From contig JACGCK010000109.1 of assembly GCA_014925825.1 (NCBI GenBank), forward strand, positions 1-64,000: a stretch of DNA of 64,000 nt, in the 5' to 3' direction. The notes under the pieces were generated by a model, which ran no database searches, was not told the origin of the DNA, and worked only from the letters and a program-made list of their open reading frames with translations. Positions 52,047-64,000 of this stretch are shown here, piece after piece. The stretch comes from Pholiota molesta (taxonomy: Eukaryota; Basidiomycota; Agaricomycetes; Agaricales; Strophariaceae). The translations under genes and the position numbers were made by a program. The number at the start of each line of letters is the position of its first letter. The stretch's first letter is position 1.

Positions 52047-52494
52047 TCGCCAGGAAATCCTAGAATTTGAACGAACATCTCGTTATTTGCTGTAGTTCGA
52101 TATGGGAACAGATGTCTTTACAAGTTACCTCAATGAATATCATAGGCGCAAAAAACAAAAAAAAAGAAGTTCAAGTCAAACTACAAGATTTCATAGAAAG
52201 CTTTCAATTATTGTCTGCCTCTTGAAAAATTTGGCGTTCATGAAAAACTCGATTGGCATACTCAGTTTTCTGAAAGCTCAAGTGAGTGATGGAAAGACAA
52301 AAGTTGGTTTGATTATTGCTATATACATAGGTAGAAAAGATGCAAGTACGATACTATTCTATTTTAATCGTGAAAACATGAGAACCAATAGAAGAAGAAT
52401 GAATGCTATCAGATGTTGTTGGATGGAATTATAAGAACGTCCCGTAAGGTAGATGCCCGAAGACATTGAAAAGGAATACATCATTTTCAATTCC
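52047..52494. other. Intergenic between convergent genes
   Basis: About 450 bases, AT-rich, with an A-run near 52155. It holds the two 3' ends. No gene was recognised. Confidence 0.45.
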
Positions 52495-55400
52495 CTAGTT
52501 GAAGAGACCACGAGCCTTCCAGTAGTTGACCCATAGATGTGCTTGCGCATCGTCAATGGAAGGAAGCTCCGCCATCGTCTTACTGATGACCTGCGCCTTC
52601 GTGGTGGAGAACTCGGACATGCCACCGCTCTCGGTGCCTTGGCGAGCGCCAGTGCGCAGAGCTTGATCAGCATTAGAGGTGGCGCGGAAAAATTCGAGGA
52701 GCTTGATAGCGGGCTGACAAAATAGAGTAGTGAGTAAATAAGAAAGGAAGGCGATAGGAGGGTCACTTACAATCTCCTTGATGTCCTCGTCCTTGGCACC
52801 AGTGGCACGCGCCTCGAGGAGGGCGAACCATTCTTGGATGGGGAGGATGGGGAGCTTGCTGGTGACAATGCCCTCAGCAGCGAGACCCTCGTTGACGGCC
52901 TTCATCAGGTCGTTGAAGGCAACCGGGCGGGGATGGACGATGTTGAGCGCGCGCGGCGACTCCTTGTGTCTCACGACGTCGATGATGCTCTGGGCGACGC
53001 CGTCCATGGGAACCCAGGAGGAGGTCTAATATCATAGATTGTGAATACAGAGTATCGAAAGGCGAAGGTTATATGCGACTCACTCCGATTTGTCCTGGAA
53101 GAGCGCCGAGAACGACACTTGACTTGACGAGGAGGGCGACCCAGTCAGTGACGGCCCATGCACCGTTAGGCTTGCCACCCGCAATCTGGCCAATTCTGAA
53201 GGACGTGGCGTTGATCCCACTTTGAGACAGGAGCTAATAAAAATAGAAAAAGGATGATTAGGTTCATGCTTTATGACTACGCATTATATATATCACTCAC
53301 GCGTTCCGCGACGTATTTCGACTCCCCATATCCAGTGGCGACAGCGTACTGCGCGTCGAGGAGGACCTCCTCGGGGTAGGCACCGCGGGTCCTGTCCCAG
53401 GAGATGCCCTGTGCGACGGACGAGGTGAACATGAACTTGACGTTCGAGCCGTACGCGCTCTCGCGGGCGAGGTCGATGAGGTTGCGGACGCCCTTGATGT
53501 TGGGCTCGAAGGATCCGAGCTGCAAGTTGAAGTCGAGCCTCCATGCGGTGTGGATGATCACGGTGATGTTGTCGCGGAGCTAAAAGAAATGAACATAAGA
53601 AAAGTTAGAGAAAATACCAGTACGCAAGAATGCCAACTCACATCTTGGTAGGCTTCCTTGGACAAGCCGAGGCCAGGTTGCGTGATATCGCTCTCCAAGA
53701 ACACGATCTTCTCCGACTTAAGCAGGGCAGTGTCGAAGCCCTTATCCGTGAAGCGGTCGACATGCTTGGCGAGCGGGTTGCCCGAGACGCGGTTCACAGC
53801 GTAGATGCGGGTCACCGCGGCGTCGCGCAGGAGCGTCTCCATGATCTGCGAGCCCAGGTTACCCGTCGTGCCGGTGATGAGCGCCTGCGTGCCGTTCTTC
53901 GCCACGCCAGCGGCGATGAGCGCGGAGAGCCCGATGTTGTACTTGGCGATCATCTCCTCGATCATCTCGGAGCGGTTGGCGGTGGCCTTGACGCTCTCGG
54001 GGTCGATGACGGTGGCGACGAGGAAGCCGGCGAGGCCCTCGATGGTCGGGTAGTTGTAGATCGTGTTCTGGGTGACGAACTCGGCGGCCTTGGCGGTGTC
54101 CTTGTCGGATTGCAGAGCGCCGACGATGCGGCGACGGAGGATGGTAGCACCAAGACTTGAAAAAAAGCAACCCGTCAGTTTGTAAATTTTAGCTGGAGGC
54201 TGGTGTGATTTACCTGTCCATTCCTTGTTCGAACAAGTCGCCGGTGATGTTGAAAGTGAGATCGGGAAGAACGTCCTCGATCTGCTCCTTGATCCACTGC
54301 TCAGTCTGCTCCTTGTCCCAAGCAGGTGGGGGCGGGACGGCCTCGGCACCAGCAGCGGACTCGATGCTCGCGTACAGAGCCTCGATCTCGTCATGGTAGA
54401 GGGTAAGCGCCGCCTTCCTCATGACTGTGCCTTTTCCTGCACGGGGCAGGGGCTTGTTGACGTCGGTGATGAGGATCAGCTCCTTGAAGACCTTGCTGAA
54501 GGCGGGGGCGACGCGGTTGGCCTCCTCGACGATGGACCAGACCAGGTTACGTGCCTTGATGACATCGGCCTCGATGGAGGTATCGATGGCGTAGGGGCCC
54601 TTGAGCTCGATGAGAACTCCGGGCTGGTCGTGCTCACGACCGAACATGACAACACCCATAACGCTGTTGGAATGCATGAGACAAAGTAAACTATCGGAAA
54701 TTAAAAGTGCACATACTAGGGGCTGTTGGAGATGATGTTCTCCATGGGCGCTGGGACGGTCTTCTCTCCAGAGGTGTGGATGATGACGTCGTCTTTCCTT
54801 CCAACACTAGAAGCATATGAGTTAGGAAAAGAACCCTGAAGGTGAGAACGATGGTAGAGCGCACATCTTCCAGAATCCTGGAACAGTTGGGTGAGGGATG
54901 AACAAATCGGAAGTGGCGTAGCCTCTCTCGCCATCCATGTTCTCGACGGAGACTTGGTGGTTCTCATTTGTCTGGATGAAAGGTAGGATATTAATATGAA
55001 GTAAATCAAAGCGAAAAGAGAATTATCGCACGATGAACTGGCATTCGTAAGTGCCGTCGCCCTGAGGCTCCCAGCGAATGCCGGTGCGCTCGTCGATGGA
55101 CATCCACTCCCAATCATTCTCAGTACCTCCGGGCCTCCTGGACATGTAGGTCGGGCCACCGAATTCAGTCGCGCCATAGATGGGCGCGAGGACAACGCCT
55201 TGGGTGGTCATGAAGTTTCCGAGCTTGGTCGGAACGGATCCGCCAGAGAATCCCACAATCTTCAAGGTAGCGAGGAAATCAACGGACTCCTTGTCCTGGG
55301 CCCAGATCGCCAAAAGGGTGGGGATGGTAATGAGGGAGTCGGCCTTGGTCCTGCGGAGATGCTCGATGATGTTGTCTGGGTAGGCATCACTGGGAGCTGC

Positions 55401-56401
55401 GCTGGGGTGAGAGCGACGGGTGGGTATAAAACGACCGGGCTTAGGGCGTACATCGAGTGGATGATGCACGAAATAACACCCAAGGTGTGGAAGGGCGGGA
55501 GATGCATGCCTCCAATGGTCCAGCCAGACATCTCAGGCATGGGCGCTAAAGTTGAGTGTTAGTTTTGATTCCGAAACGGGATGAGAATAAAGTAACTTAC
55601 GGAAAGAGGCCCACTGGGCCAAGATCTTGTAGGTCTCCTTGATGGACTTGGGGAAGCCGGTGCTTCCGGAAGAGTGGAGGTACAACACGGCGTCGTCCAC
55701 ATCAGGGCGAACGGCGGGCTTTGGGTAGGCCATAAAAGGATCCTGAGCGGTTTCCTTTCCGAGCTTGGGGTAGATCTCGAGGACAGGTGGCATTTCGAGG
55801 ACCTCTAATTCGAATCCTGGAGAGTCCCTGGCAAGGTCTGCCTTGATCTCAGAGACGAGGCTCTTGAGGGTCTCGCGAGTGGTGAGAAGCTTGTGGCAGT
55901 CGACTTCCTTGAGCATCTTGATGATGGCTGCGGAGATGTTACGAGGAGACATAAGGAAAGGCTTGAAGTAAAATCATTAGAGTAGGTGTGCTTAGTTGAT
56001 GCAAGTTTGCTTACGACCATTCCAGCCCTCATCAATCCCAAAGTAACAGCATGGTACAACAGACTGTCGGAGAGGGCAACAACTGCAACGATTTCTCCAT
56101 CACGACCCTGGCGTCCTGGGCGGAAGTGGTGCGCGACACGGTCGGCGGCACGAGTGAACTCGAAGTAGTTGACGTTGGTGATCTCGGAGGCACCATCTTC
56201 CTGGAACTGGAAGAGAGGGTAGTCGGGGTTGTGCTTGGTATGGAAGTCGAGAACTTCAGGCAAGGTCACCGAGCCGTCAACGGGGGGGATGACGCCGTGG
56301 CGCGGTATTCGAGAGTGACAGGTTCCTTCGACATTGGAGTTGTAGAAGCTGGTTGGAATGAGGATAGAGGGCTTCTTCGGCCTCCTTTTAAGAGAATCCA
56401 T
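52495..56401 (-). CDS. NRPS-like adenylation-thiolation-reductase, one frame break
   Basis: Eleven exons: 56401-56015, 55961-55601, 55545-55032, 54971-54865, 54806-54717, 54663-54214, 54155-53642, 53579-53301, 53233-53084, 53025-52771 and 52713-52495. They total 3326 nt, one short of 1109 codons. Such enzymes activate a carboxylic acid as adenylate, load it on a carrier and reduce it to an aldehyde. Motifs: LYLHSSGSTGFPKS, GATEFGGP, TSDLF, GRKDDVI and PRAGKGTVMRKA in the adenylation domain; carrier Ser in GMDSLGAT near residue 637; reductase GTTGNLGS for NADPH and YGESKYVAE. The frame breaks in exon 3 at a C-run (55378-55380) between LPVMPT and PDNIIEH, which are contiguous in relatives. Substrate unknown. 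Start is the ATG of MDSLKRR. Confidence 0.86.
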
Positions 56402-58963
56402 GAAAGACAACTGCAAAGTTGATCTTGGCGCAATGATGAATGGCTGCGCTACCGCCACAGGACGAGTTTAGCGATGTTGTTAGTAGGCAAGCCCGAGGTG
56501 CAAATCCGTGTCCGAGTCTGTCAAATCACGTCGGCCATGTGACATATTGCCGAGCCCAAAGAGGAAATAAATTCTATTTTGGGAACACTCGTGCTGTCGG
56601 AAATTGGCCGCAAAGAAGCAAAAAAAAAAAAGCATTCTAACGGCCAGGAAGCAAAACGCCTTAGTCTGTATATTGGTTTATCACTATTTTTCAGAAGAAC
56701 TATGGTGGATGGTATGCATTCCTTTCATGGCTCCCGAGAGCGGCTCGGCCATTTTGACGAGAATTTGATGAGAATCAAGCTGGACGGAGTAACTACGATG
56801 GAAATGACATAAGTAAATGTAGAGGTCAATGAGAAAAGCTCATAAACGTGGCCCTGTTTACTGAATATAATGTACAATCCGCTAATAACAGCTGATAACA
56901 CAGGTATTCGGAAACCTACGACATCAGCCGCTTCCCCGAGTACATTTGATCGGCATCAGTCACTGAGTGAATGCGTCCTACTCTGCATCGGGTAGCCACC
57001 GTATTCTTTATCATAGCCGTCCGTTCATTTGTATACTGCGTATTTTCTGCATGGCCGAATGTTTGAAAGATGATTCATCTTGTCGCCGAACCACCGAATG
57101 ATTTTCATGGTGCCCATATCAGGGTATATATGATCTCACTGCGGGTTTTGACAGTTCTGATTGTGGGGATATAGAAATAAATTGTGTCATGGTGGCTTTC
57201 TTTCTTGACTTCGTGCGTTCGTTTATTATTTTTCTCTTTCTCTTCTTCTACTGGCGTTCAATCATGAAATGGTATTTATAGATTACTTGCTTCTGTGCGG
57301 GGAGTGGCTTCTACCGTTACGGCACTTTGCAGGCAAAATTAAATCCAATGGATACAAAAATTGACTCAACTTCCATGAGCAGCCTGAGCACCACTGGCAG
57401 TGCAATTTACAATGCTTATTACACATCTCTGCAAACAGCGTCGGGCATGTATCATGACGAGGAAGTGGTCTCGTTGTACAGTATGGGACTGCAAACCGGT
57501 GGTATCGTCGCGACAGATACGAATTACAGCGGCTGCAGCGAAGAAAAAAGGAGGACACAGGAGCAAGCATTTGGGAAGTCACCACGTCTGATGTACACCC
57601 TCTCGTCGAAGCTACCAGGCCAGGCAGCGACCGCGAGCACTTCACCTGCACAGACAACTGAGAAAATGATGCATAAATGGTCAACTATTTATGCCCCATT
57701 CGCCCGTGGCGTTGGTACAAGTAGTGGCACTAAGCGGGAGCAGATGCGATGATACCCGAGACGAGAGGGGCTTGAGAAGGTGGGACAAAGTGAAAGGCTG
57801 GGTGGTGTTGGGTAATTTCGTGGGGTATCGAGATGTCGCTTGTACTCCCTGATTTTATACAGCAATAAAAGTGGCCAGAGCAGACCACATCACCTGCCCT
57901 CGATACATTGTGGCACACATTTGTAACTACTCAGGTAAAGGAAATACTTAGCAGTGTTCGGACTTGTTTTCAGGGATCAAAATTGCTTGGGACTGGTTGG
58001 CCGGGATAGACAATGGATATATGAGCCGCCAAGCACATACCTTTTGGAATGGATATACAATTAGTATTAGGAGGGATAACGAGTCATAAAAATTGGAGGC
58101 TTCTTGGCCTTTCAAATAAATAACACTTGCCTGGCTAAAGGTGTTTGGAAGCGCCCGTCTAAAAATAGCAGTCGACTTTTACGTCCACCTCTGTTAGATT
58201 ATTTAATCTATTCATCGCACAACTATCGTACCCGTGCCGTCCAACGCGCGTTAAAATTGAACGCCTTGTCTGCGTACACTTTGTCCTGCCGGTTACTAGG
58301 TACTCCTTCTCCAAGTTACTCTACTCTGCGTACTTTATATTGTGCTATATTAGCGGCGCACATGATGGGGTGTCCCATCGTGCGCTTTGCCAGCAGAATT
58401 CCAAGCGCGTCTGCAATATAAAACTAAAATACAGAAAGTTCTACCTTGAAATCTTGTTGCGTTTCTAGAACTTGTTTGTATAAGTGTAGAAGAGCAGAGT
58501 CAAGAAAAGGGTATATGTGGTTGGCAAACAATTACACGATGATGGGGTGAATGGCATGAATAGCGAGATATTTCTAAGTTGTGATCTACGCAGAGACATG
58601 TATAACTGTGTAAGTGGCAGATTTAGTGAAGTTCAAGAGACGGAGCAGCGAATGAGTGGGCATAGAGGTAGATGATGTTGACAAGACGGCACTATAACTG
58701 GGCAAATGTCCCATATAAAATCATTGATTGTAGAGTATAAGCTATTGGCTCCCAAGGAAAGGTTCTTTGACTTTTTCGATGCCGATAGGGGATCGACGTC
58801 GACGACGCCCGTCGAATACGGAGTGAAGGAGATGACATCATGGCATTGCTTACATAATGAAGTAGGCGACTTCTGCATTTCCAACGTTTTGTGAACTGGT
58901 TGATTCAAAACTGTCTCTCTATTTTTGCTATATTCTATCCACTCCGCTAATATCCTCAGGGTA
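56402..58963. other. Long intergenic region, no convincing gene
   Basis: About 2.6 kb. An A-run lies near 56621. A 142-codon plus-strand frame at 57327-57752 and one of 106 codons at 58104-58421 have no recognisable motif and no conserved splice structure, so they are not called. TATA-like sequences are frequent. The last few hundred bases should contain the promoter of the gene at 58964. Confidence 0.4.
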
Positions 58964-61900
58964 ATGGTACACCGCCCAGCAGACTCCCGTTTGCTCTCGA
59001 ACCTGCTTCAGCAAGAAAAGGAATATTCCAAACAGCTTGCGCAAGTCATCGAGTCGTCCAATGCGTCCTTGGCGCTATTTGCGGCCTATGCAGCTGCATC
59101 GGCGCCCCCAACATCTCATGTCATAATGACGGTTGCAGGTTCATTGGCAGCTGCAGACGAAGCATTTAGACGGTATGCTGCAGGTGTGGACGAGTGGCGG
59201 GAGGCCATGAGGTCATTGAAGATGCCTGAAGAAGAGGTTGGGAATATCATGCGGGATAGAGAGATTCTGTGCGTGTTTCTTCGACTTTCAAACAGCTGTT
59301 TCCTTATGACCATATAGTGTTACACGCCTTATCAAAGCGTCAAAGTCACCGAAGAGCGGTTCGGGAAGCATACGGGACTCCCCTACTGTTAGGAATTCAC
59401 ATTTTTCCCTCTTCATCTTCGCTGGCGCTGTCTACTGCTGAGTCTCCTTCACCTACTCCTTCTCGTGAGTCGTTTTCATCACTTATTGGACCAGCTAATC
59501 ATCGCGTAGGCCCTCCGTCTTCTTCCTTTTCGTCGTCTACGAAGCTTGCCGCGGCTCAATCAGAGCTGCAGGCCTGTGAAGCACATTTAGCCGCCAAAGA
59601 ACGCGAATTGGGCAGAGAAAAAGAATGCTGCCATCCGGAGGGCCTAGGTGCACGTGTAAGAGCTATGATGGACTGTGGTCATACATGGCATGAGTTGGGG
59701 AAGGGGCACTTCAAAGTCTCGATGAGCTGAAAGCCGTCCAACCAGGTCATTATATAGCATACACTCAAATTCAACATGTCTGACGTGATTGTCTTACAGA
59801 ACAACGGTCTGCTCAGCCTGCCATCTATAACGGTGCTCCTTCGAACAACGCCCTTCAGGTTCCAGATATCGAGTCCACGCGTCCATCCTCAGACATGTCC
59901 TCCATAGGGCCTTCTCAGTCAGCGTCGCAAGTAAATGTACTTCACGACCTGCCTCCCCCCGTTAGCATGTCTGCCGTAATGAATTCCGGCGCTTTCGACG
60001 ATTTCACGGCGAATAAACCGGCGAACGCGGTCCAGACCGATGCACCACCCCAGCGCCCAGGTTCGCATATGTCAACCGCGACTGGGTCATCCATATTCTC
60101 CAATCCCGTCCCCACTACGTACCAAGTCGAGACCGTTACCTATGCGCCGGCGATCGCACTCCGCGTCCCTGGCGCTGGCAAAGACACGGGCACGCCCCCG
60201 AACGAGCCCAAATCCGACTATACATCCATCCCCATACCCGCTCCGCATGCTCTTGACGGATATGCATATGGTATTCCGACCGCCACCGCCCTCCTCCCGT
60301 GGCCGGCCCTTCTGGGCTGCAGAAACCGCGTGATTCAGGCTACTCCACGCCTCAGCGTCCTGTAACGCCGCCCGCTGATTCATCCGGTGCTCCACAACTG
60401 CTCGTGTCTGCATTCCATACTAGGCATGTATTGGAGAGGCGAATCACCGAGGACTCGCAAGAAGAACGACGGCGGAATTCTACTCAGGAGGACGAGATCA
60501 GTAGCTTTGATGAAGTGAAGGAGGAACAAAAGCTTATGCAAGAGGGGAAGATCGCGGTTGTGGAAAACCCGCGGTTCATGACGGAGGCTCGAGGAAAGAG
60601 CTCGAGAAGGAGAAGGAGAGAGCAGCGCGAAAGGAGAAGGAGGAAGACGAGAGGAGGCGGAAGGAGAAGGGCAAACAGCGGGAAATTAATGTTGCGCCTG
60701 AGCAGCGAGACAAGGAGCCACCAGGCAAGGAGAAGAAGCGGTTTTTGCTTTTCCATCACCATCCGAAGCAGGACAAGGCGCCGCATCCCCAGCATGATAC
60801 CCGCAATGTGACCTTTGATGACGACCATCCGGACGAACGCGTCTCTCCATCCAAGCTGGGCATTCTAGGAAGCCTGCGCGGCCTCTTCGCGAAGCCACTC
60901 CTGGCATCACCTCGGACCCCCCGTACAGACAGGGATGGAGAAGATGAGTATTCCGATGCGGAGGTGGAGACGTCGCCTACCAGCGCGGTCTGCAGGGCCT
61001 GTTCCGGCCCTCTGACAAGAGCGGCAGGCCGCGGCTCCCAACGCCGTCTGCGCGATGGAGACGCGCACCGACAAGAACATCAAGCAGCTTTCCCGGCAGG
61101 CGAGCTTGGACGACGGACTGGTGAGCGTGCCGAATAAGGGTCTTGGGCTGGGTTTGGCGGGGAGTGCGGTGGCGCGGGTGGGCGTGGTCAATGCGACGGG
61201 TGTCGGGGCGCCGAAGATGTCGAAGGCGGCGAGGATGCGGAGTATAAGCGATATCGGAGTCAGTGCGAGCGCGGCGCGCGCTGAGTCTGAGGCGCTGGCA
61301 GCTAGTTCCGCGAGCAAGAGGCTGAAGAAATCACCGCGTGGCGGACCACCCGTCTCTGCCCCTATTGCTCCTGCAGGCCCGGCTTCCCGGCGAAGTGCGA
61401 GCGTGGACGTTCATGGCGTGGCTAGTCGGAGGAAGAGCTGGGTTGATGAGGAGGGTGATGAGATGATTGTCGACCTTGGACAGAGGAGGCGGGCGGCTAG
61501 CGAGGCTGGTACGCCACCTTCCGAAACAACGAACAGAGCGGCTAGGGCCCGAGCTGTGGCAAATCCTGCCAATGGACCCCAGTCTGCGGCTGTTTCGCCG
61601 AGTTCGAAACGCCCTGCAGATGTTTTTGGCCCTACTACTTCGACGAAGGGGTATGCCAGTGATACGGAGGCGATGCAGCCTAGTTCGAACGGCGTTATGA
61701 AGAAAAGAAGAGTTTGACCAAAAAGCGAGAGCAGCAGACTGTGCCTGCAGCTATAGCTTCGACTGTCTCCCTTCCTCATCAACCCACTCAGCTTTCGATT
61801 CCTTCTGCCCCTCCACCTATTCTTGCTACGCCAACAGCAACACCCATGCGGAAGGCCTCCGTCAAATCCACTGCCCCACGAAGCAAGTCGCCTCTTTCTC

Positions 61901-63452
61901 AACCGCAGCCACAGCCGCAACAAGCAGGCCCGGCGACGATTCTCGCCGCAGGCGGCGAGCACCCAAGCGGGGTGCTCGTCCAGCAGCCGGGATGGAATGC
62001 ACAAGGCCAGGCTCAAGCGGCTCGTTGTCGCGCAATAACTCAATTGCGAGCGCTGCCAGCGCCCCGTCGACTGGTGGTGGCGGCATTATTGTCAGGGCAG
62101 CGGCAAGAAGACGACGGCACTCGGTCACGGCGTGGGTGGCTCTGGAGGTGTGGCACGCCGGGCGTCGTTGAGTGGTGCGTCCCCAGGGAAAGCGGAGGCG
62201 CCATCACGGTCCGCGGCGTCTGTCATCCAGCCGCTGCGCCTGCGCTGAATCTGATGAGCATTATCGAAGACGTGGCGCGCACGAATCGGGAAGGGTGGGC
62301 AACGCCTGAGGCGACGAAGAGGAAGGGCGCGGCCGGCCAGCCGCAGAAGCGGGCGGGATGATCGAGGTGGTCAAGGCGCCCCCGCTGATGGAGAGGGCGA
62401 GGCTGGAGCGCTGGATGCGGATGCGATGAGGAATTGGGCTGCTGGGTCGTCGACGGTGTCGCTGCCGGCGATGACGACGCCTTCTGGGCTGCAACTTCGC
62501 GGATGGGCATGTTTGAGATCAAGGCCCCTGGATCGGTGTTTGAGCAGCGGCAGGCGGATGTTGGAAGGCAGTCTATGCAAGTGCAGCAGCCGTCGAGTTC
62601 AGCTGCTGGCCAGAGTATCAGGGCCGAGTCGCCGGCACGCGCAGGTGCAGCTACGAATGGCTATCATCAACCTGCGAAAGGTCCGCTGCGAAGTGCACTG
62701 AGGAACTCCAGTCGATCGCCCTCGCCTGCCGCTCGCCCTCCTGCGCGGACCACTTAGGGCCATCGTCGCTACAACACGGAGACCTGTCGGCGCCGCCACC
62801 GCCAGTTGCTGGAGACCTTCCTTGGGGCTCAGACGGGACTCTCCACCAGCCTCGCAAGGCTGACAAGGGTAAGGCAACTGTGCGTCCAACCCATGAAAGT
62901 GAGACAGACCAATCGGGCGATGAGTCCAACGAAGTATTTTATTCGGATTTGGAGGAAGTAGAGACGGCCTCTAAAACTGCTACTCCTGCTCCTCAAGTAC
63001 CAACGGAAAGCAGTGCACCTGCACCCGTAGCGTTGGGTGGTATGAACGGACACGCGATAGGGCATACAAAAACCTTCTCCGAAGTCTCTCAATCGTCAAC
63101 ATCGACGTTCATCCCTGGGTCGTCATCCTCTGCCCAACCACGAGTGCCGCCGCTTGCCAGCGAGCAGCAGCAGACCCCGAGAAGGAGGAAGAGCGTCCGC
63201 GTGTCTCTGCAGCCCACGTTCTCGCCGTCGCCGCCAGCAATCGAGTACGATGACGACGAGGAACAGAGGCTGCACGCGCCGTGGGCGTGGAAGTACGAGA
63301 GCAGCGTGGCGCCGCCAGCACCGCAGCCGCTGGCGGCGCCCGTCCCGCTCCGCGCGCCGGTGAAGACTGTGGCGTCCCAGGAGGCGGCGCCTGATATGTG
63401 GGCGGATTCTTCTGATGAGGATGAGCAGTATGCGAGGGCTAAAGGCTGCTAA
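58964..63452 (+). pseudogene. Long Ser/Pro-rich and Lys/Glu-rich gene with many frame breaks
   Basis: Exon 1 (58964-59268) is intact and encodes about 100 residues, mostly helical (LLSNLLQQEKEYSKQLAQVI, FRRYAAGVDEWREAMRSLK). Exon 2 starts at 59318 with VTRLIKASKSPKSG. After that, coding sequence of even character continues to 63452 but jumps frame at least eight times: near 59402, 59618, 59637, 59703, 60296, 60590, 61710, 62755 and probably others. Segments seen in order: KLAAAQSELQACEAHLAAKE, a low-complexity Ser/Pro part, a basic-acidic coiled coil near 60600-60720, RVSPSKLGILGSLRGLFAK, LNLMSIIEDVARTNREG, a GMFEIKAPGS stretch, and a C-terminus with VFYSDLEEVE and APWAWKYES. I recall a conserved agaricomycete protein with this order; function unknown, possibly membrane-bending (BAR-like) from the helical start, which is weak. 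Either a decaying gene or a poorly sequenced intact one. Confidence 0.6.
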
Positions 63453-64000
63453 CGCGGGCGGCGAGGAAGGAGAGGGATGCGAAGGCTTTGCGGCTAATAG
63501 TGTGCATTAGGTTGGTTTTCCGGTTTCTTTCTGTATTATTGTATTTTCGCTATTGGTATATTACTATTTTTTTTTCGTGTTCGGGTTGCTTCATCTTTGA
63601 TTTTAGAGGAACTTTTACTGCTGACATGCTCACTAAGTACATCATTGGTACATCATATATATTTATGCGCAGTGGTAAATACTAATTCTTCTTAATTCAC
63701 CACACTCCTTCTCCTTCATCTTGGGCTTTAACTTATTTCTTTACTACATTTCAATATTTATGTGCAAGATGTAGAATCCCATGAATTGCCTTCGCCCGCT
63801 GTGGCGCTTGTATTACATAAGCCGTGTTGAGATTTCAAGCTCAGTGGCATGCAGAGCTCTCTTTGCACACCCCTTCACTGCTCTACCTGCGATCTTCTGG
63901 GTTCATATTGACTGCTGTTCGAACGGTGAAGCATCATAGCACCTTAACTCCAGTGTTTCAAGAGATATCGACCATCCTCTCACTTTTGCGCACACTCCAC
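63453..64000. other. Right edge, no gene recognised
   Basis: About 550 AT-rich bases downstream of the disrupted gene. Its true 3' end may extend to about 63510 if the frame is shifted once more at an A-run near 63440. Nothing else was recognised. Confidence 0.4.

Noticed and set aside
57327..57752. 142-codon plus-strand frame, and an overlapping minus-strand frame
   Set aside because: Both strands are equally open, neither has a recognisable motif or supporting introns.
58104..58421. 106-codon plus-strand frame
   Set aside because: No motif, low-quality composition, and isolated in a long intergenic stretch.

Overview
The window reads as nuclear DNA of a basidiomycete fungus, most likely a mushroom-forming agaricomycete. 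The grounds are dense short introns (about 45-80 nt, GT..AG), class I hydrophobin genes with the eight-cysteine pattern, a FunK1-type kinase family, an NRPS-like adenylation-thiolation-reductase gene, and a CAD-type pyrimidine gene whose dihydroorotase domain is degenerate. I assembled the gene models by hand by matching splice phases. Wherever I give exon boundaries for an intact gene, the exons sum to a whole number of codons. Family names come from motif recognition only; no database was searched.

Left part (1-10 kb): a 5'-truncated 2OG-Fe(II) dioxygenase-like gene at the edge, a convergent XPG/FEN-type nuclease with a complete acidic active site, an SLC35G/EamA transporter, and a large multi-pass membrane protein. 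From 10 to 19 kb lies a hydrophobin locus: one dead copy (10430-10880) and two intact copies (12170-12811, 17240-18070), the intact ones separated by a beta-tubulin gene. A 51-residue cysteine-rich micro-protein gene follows. From 19 to 31 kb are housekeeping genes: the 2224-residue carbamoyl-phosphate synthase/aspartate transcarbamylase, a Rab18-type GTPase and O-acetylhomoserine sulfhydrylase.

Central accessory region (31.7-48.1 kb): four tandem copies, all on the minus strand, of a five-exon FunK1-like kinase gene. They lie between two SEP-domain genes. The left one is a SEP-only protein with NPF motifs; the right one is a complete p47/Shp1 (SEP plus UBX) gene. Stray fragments of both SEP genes lie inside or at the edge of the array, so it grew by repeated segmental duplication. 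Copies A and D look intact (A only if a GC-AG intron is spliced). Copies B and C carry broken N-termini, B also has a 13-residue deletion in front of the ATP-binding lysine, and C has lost its Ser-rich tail. A U6 snRNA gene sits inside the array, 150 bp from the start of kinase B and in the opposite direction.

Right part (48-64 kb): an F-box protein, an orphan protein with a hydrophobic N-terminus, the NRPS-like reductase with a single-base frame break in a C-run, and a long Ser/Pro-rich and Lys/Glu-rich gene that is interrupted by many small frame shifts, several of them at homopolymers. No tRNA, rRNA, CRISPR or transposon with recognisable termini was seen.
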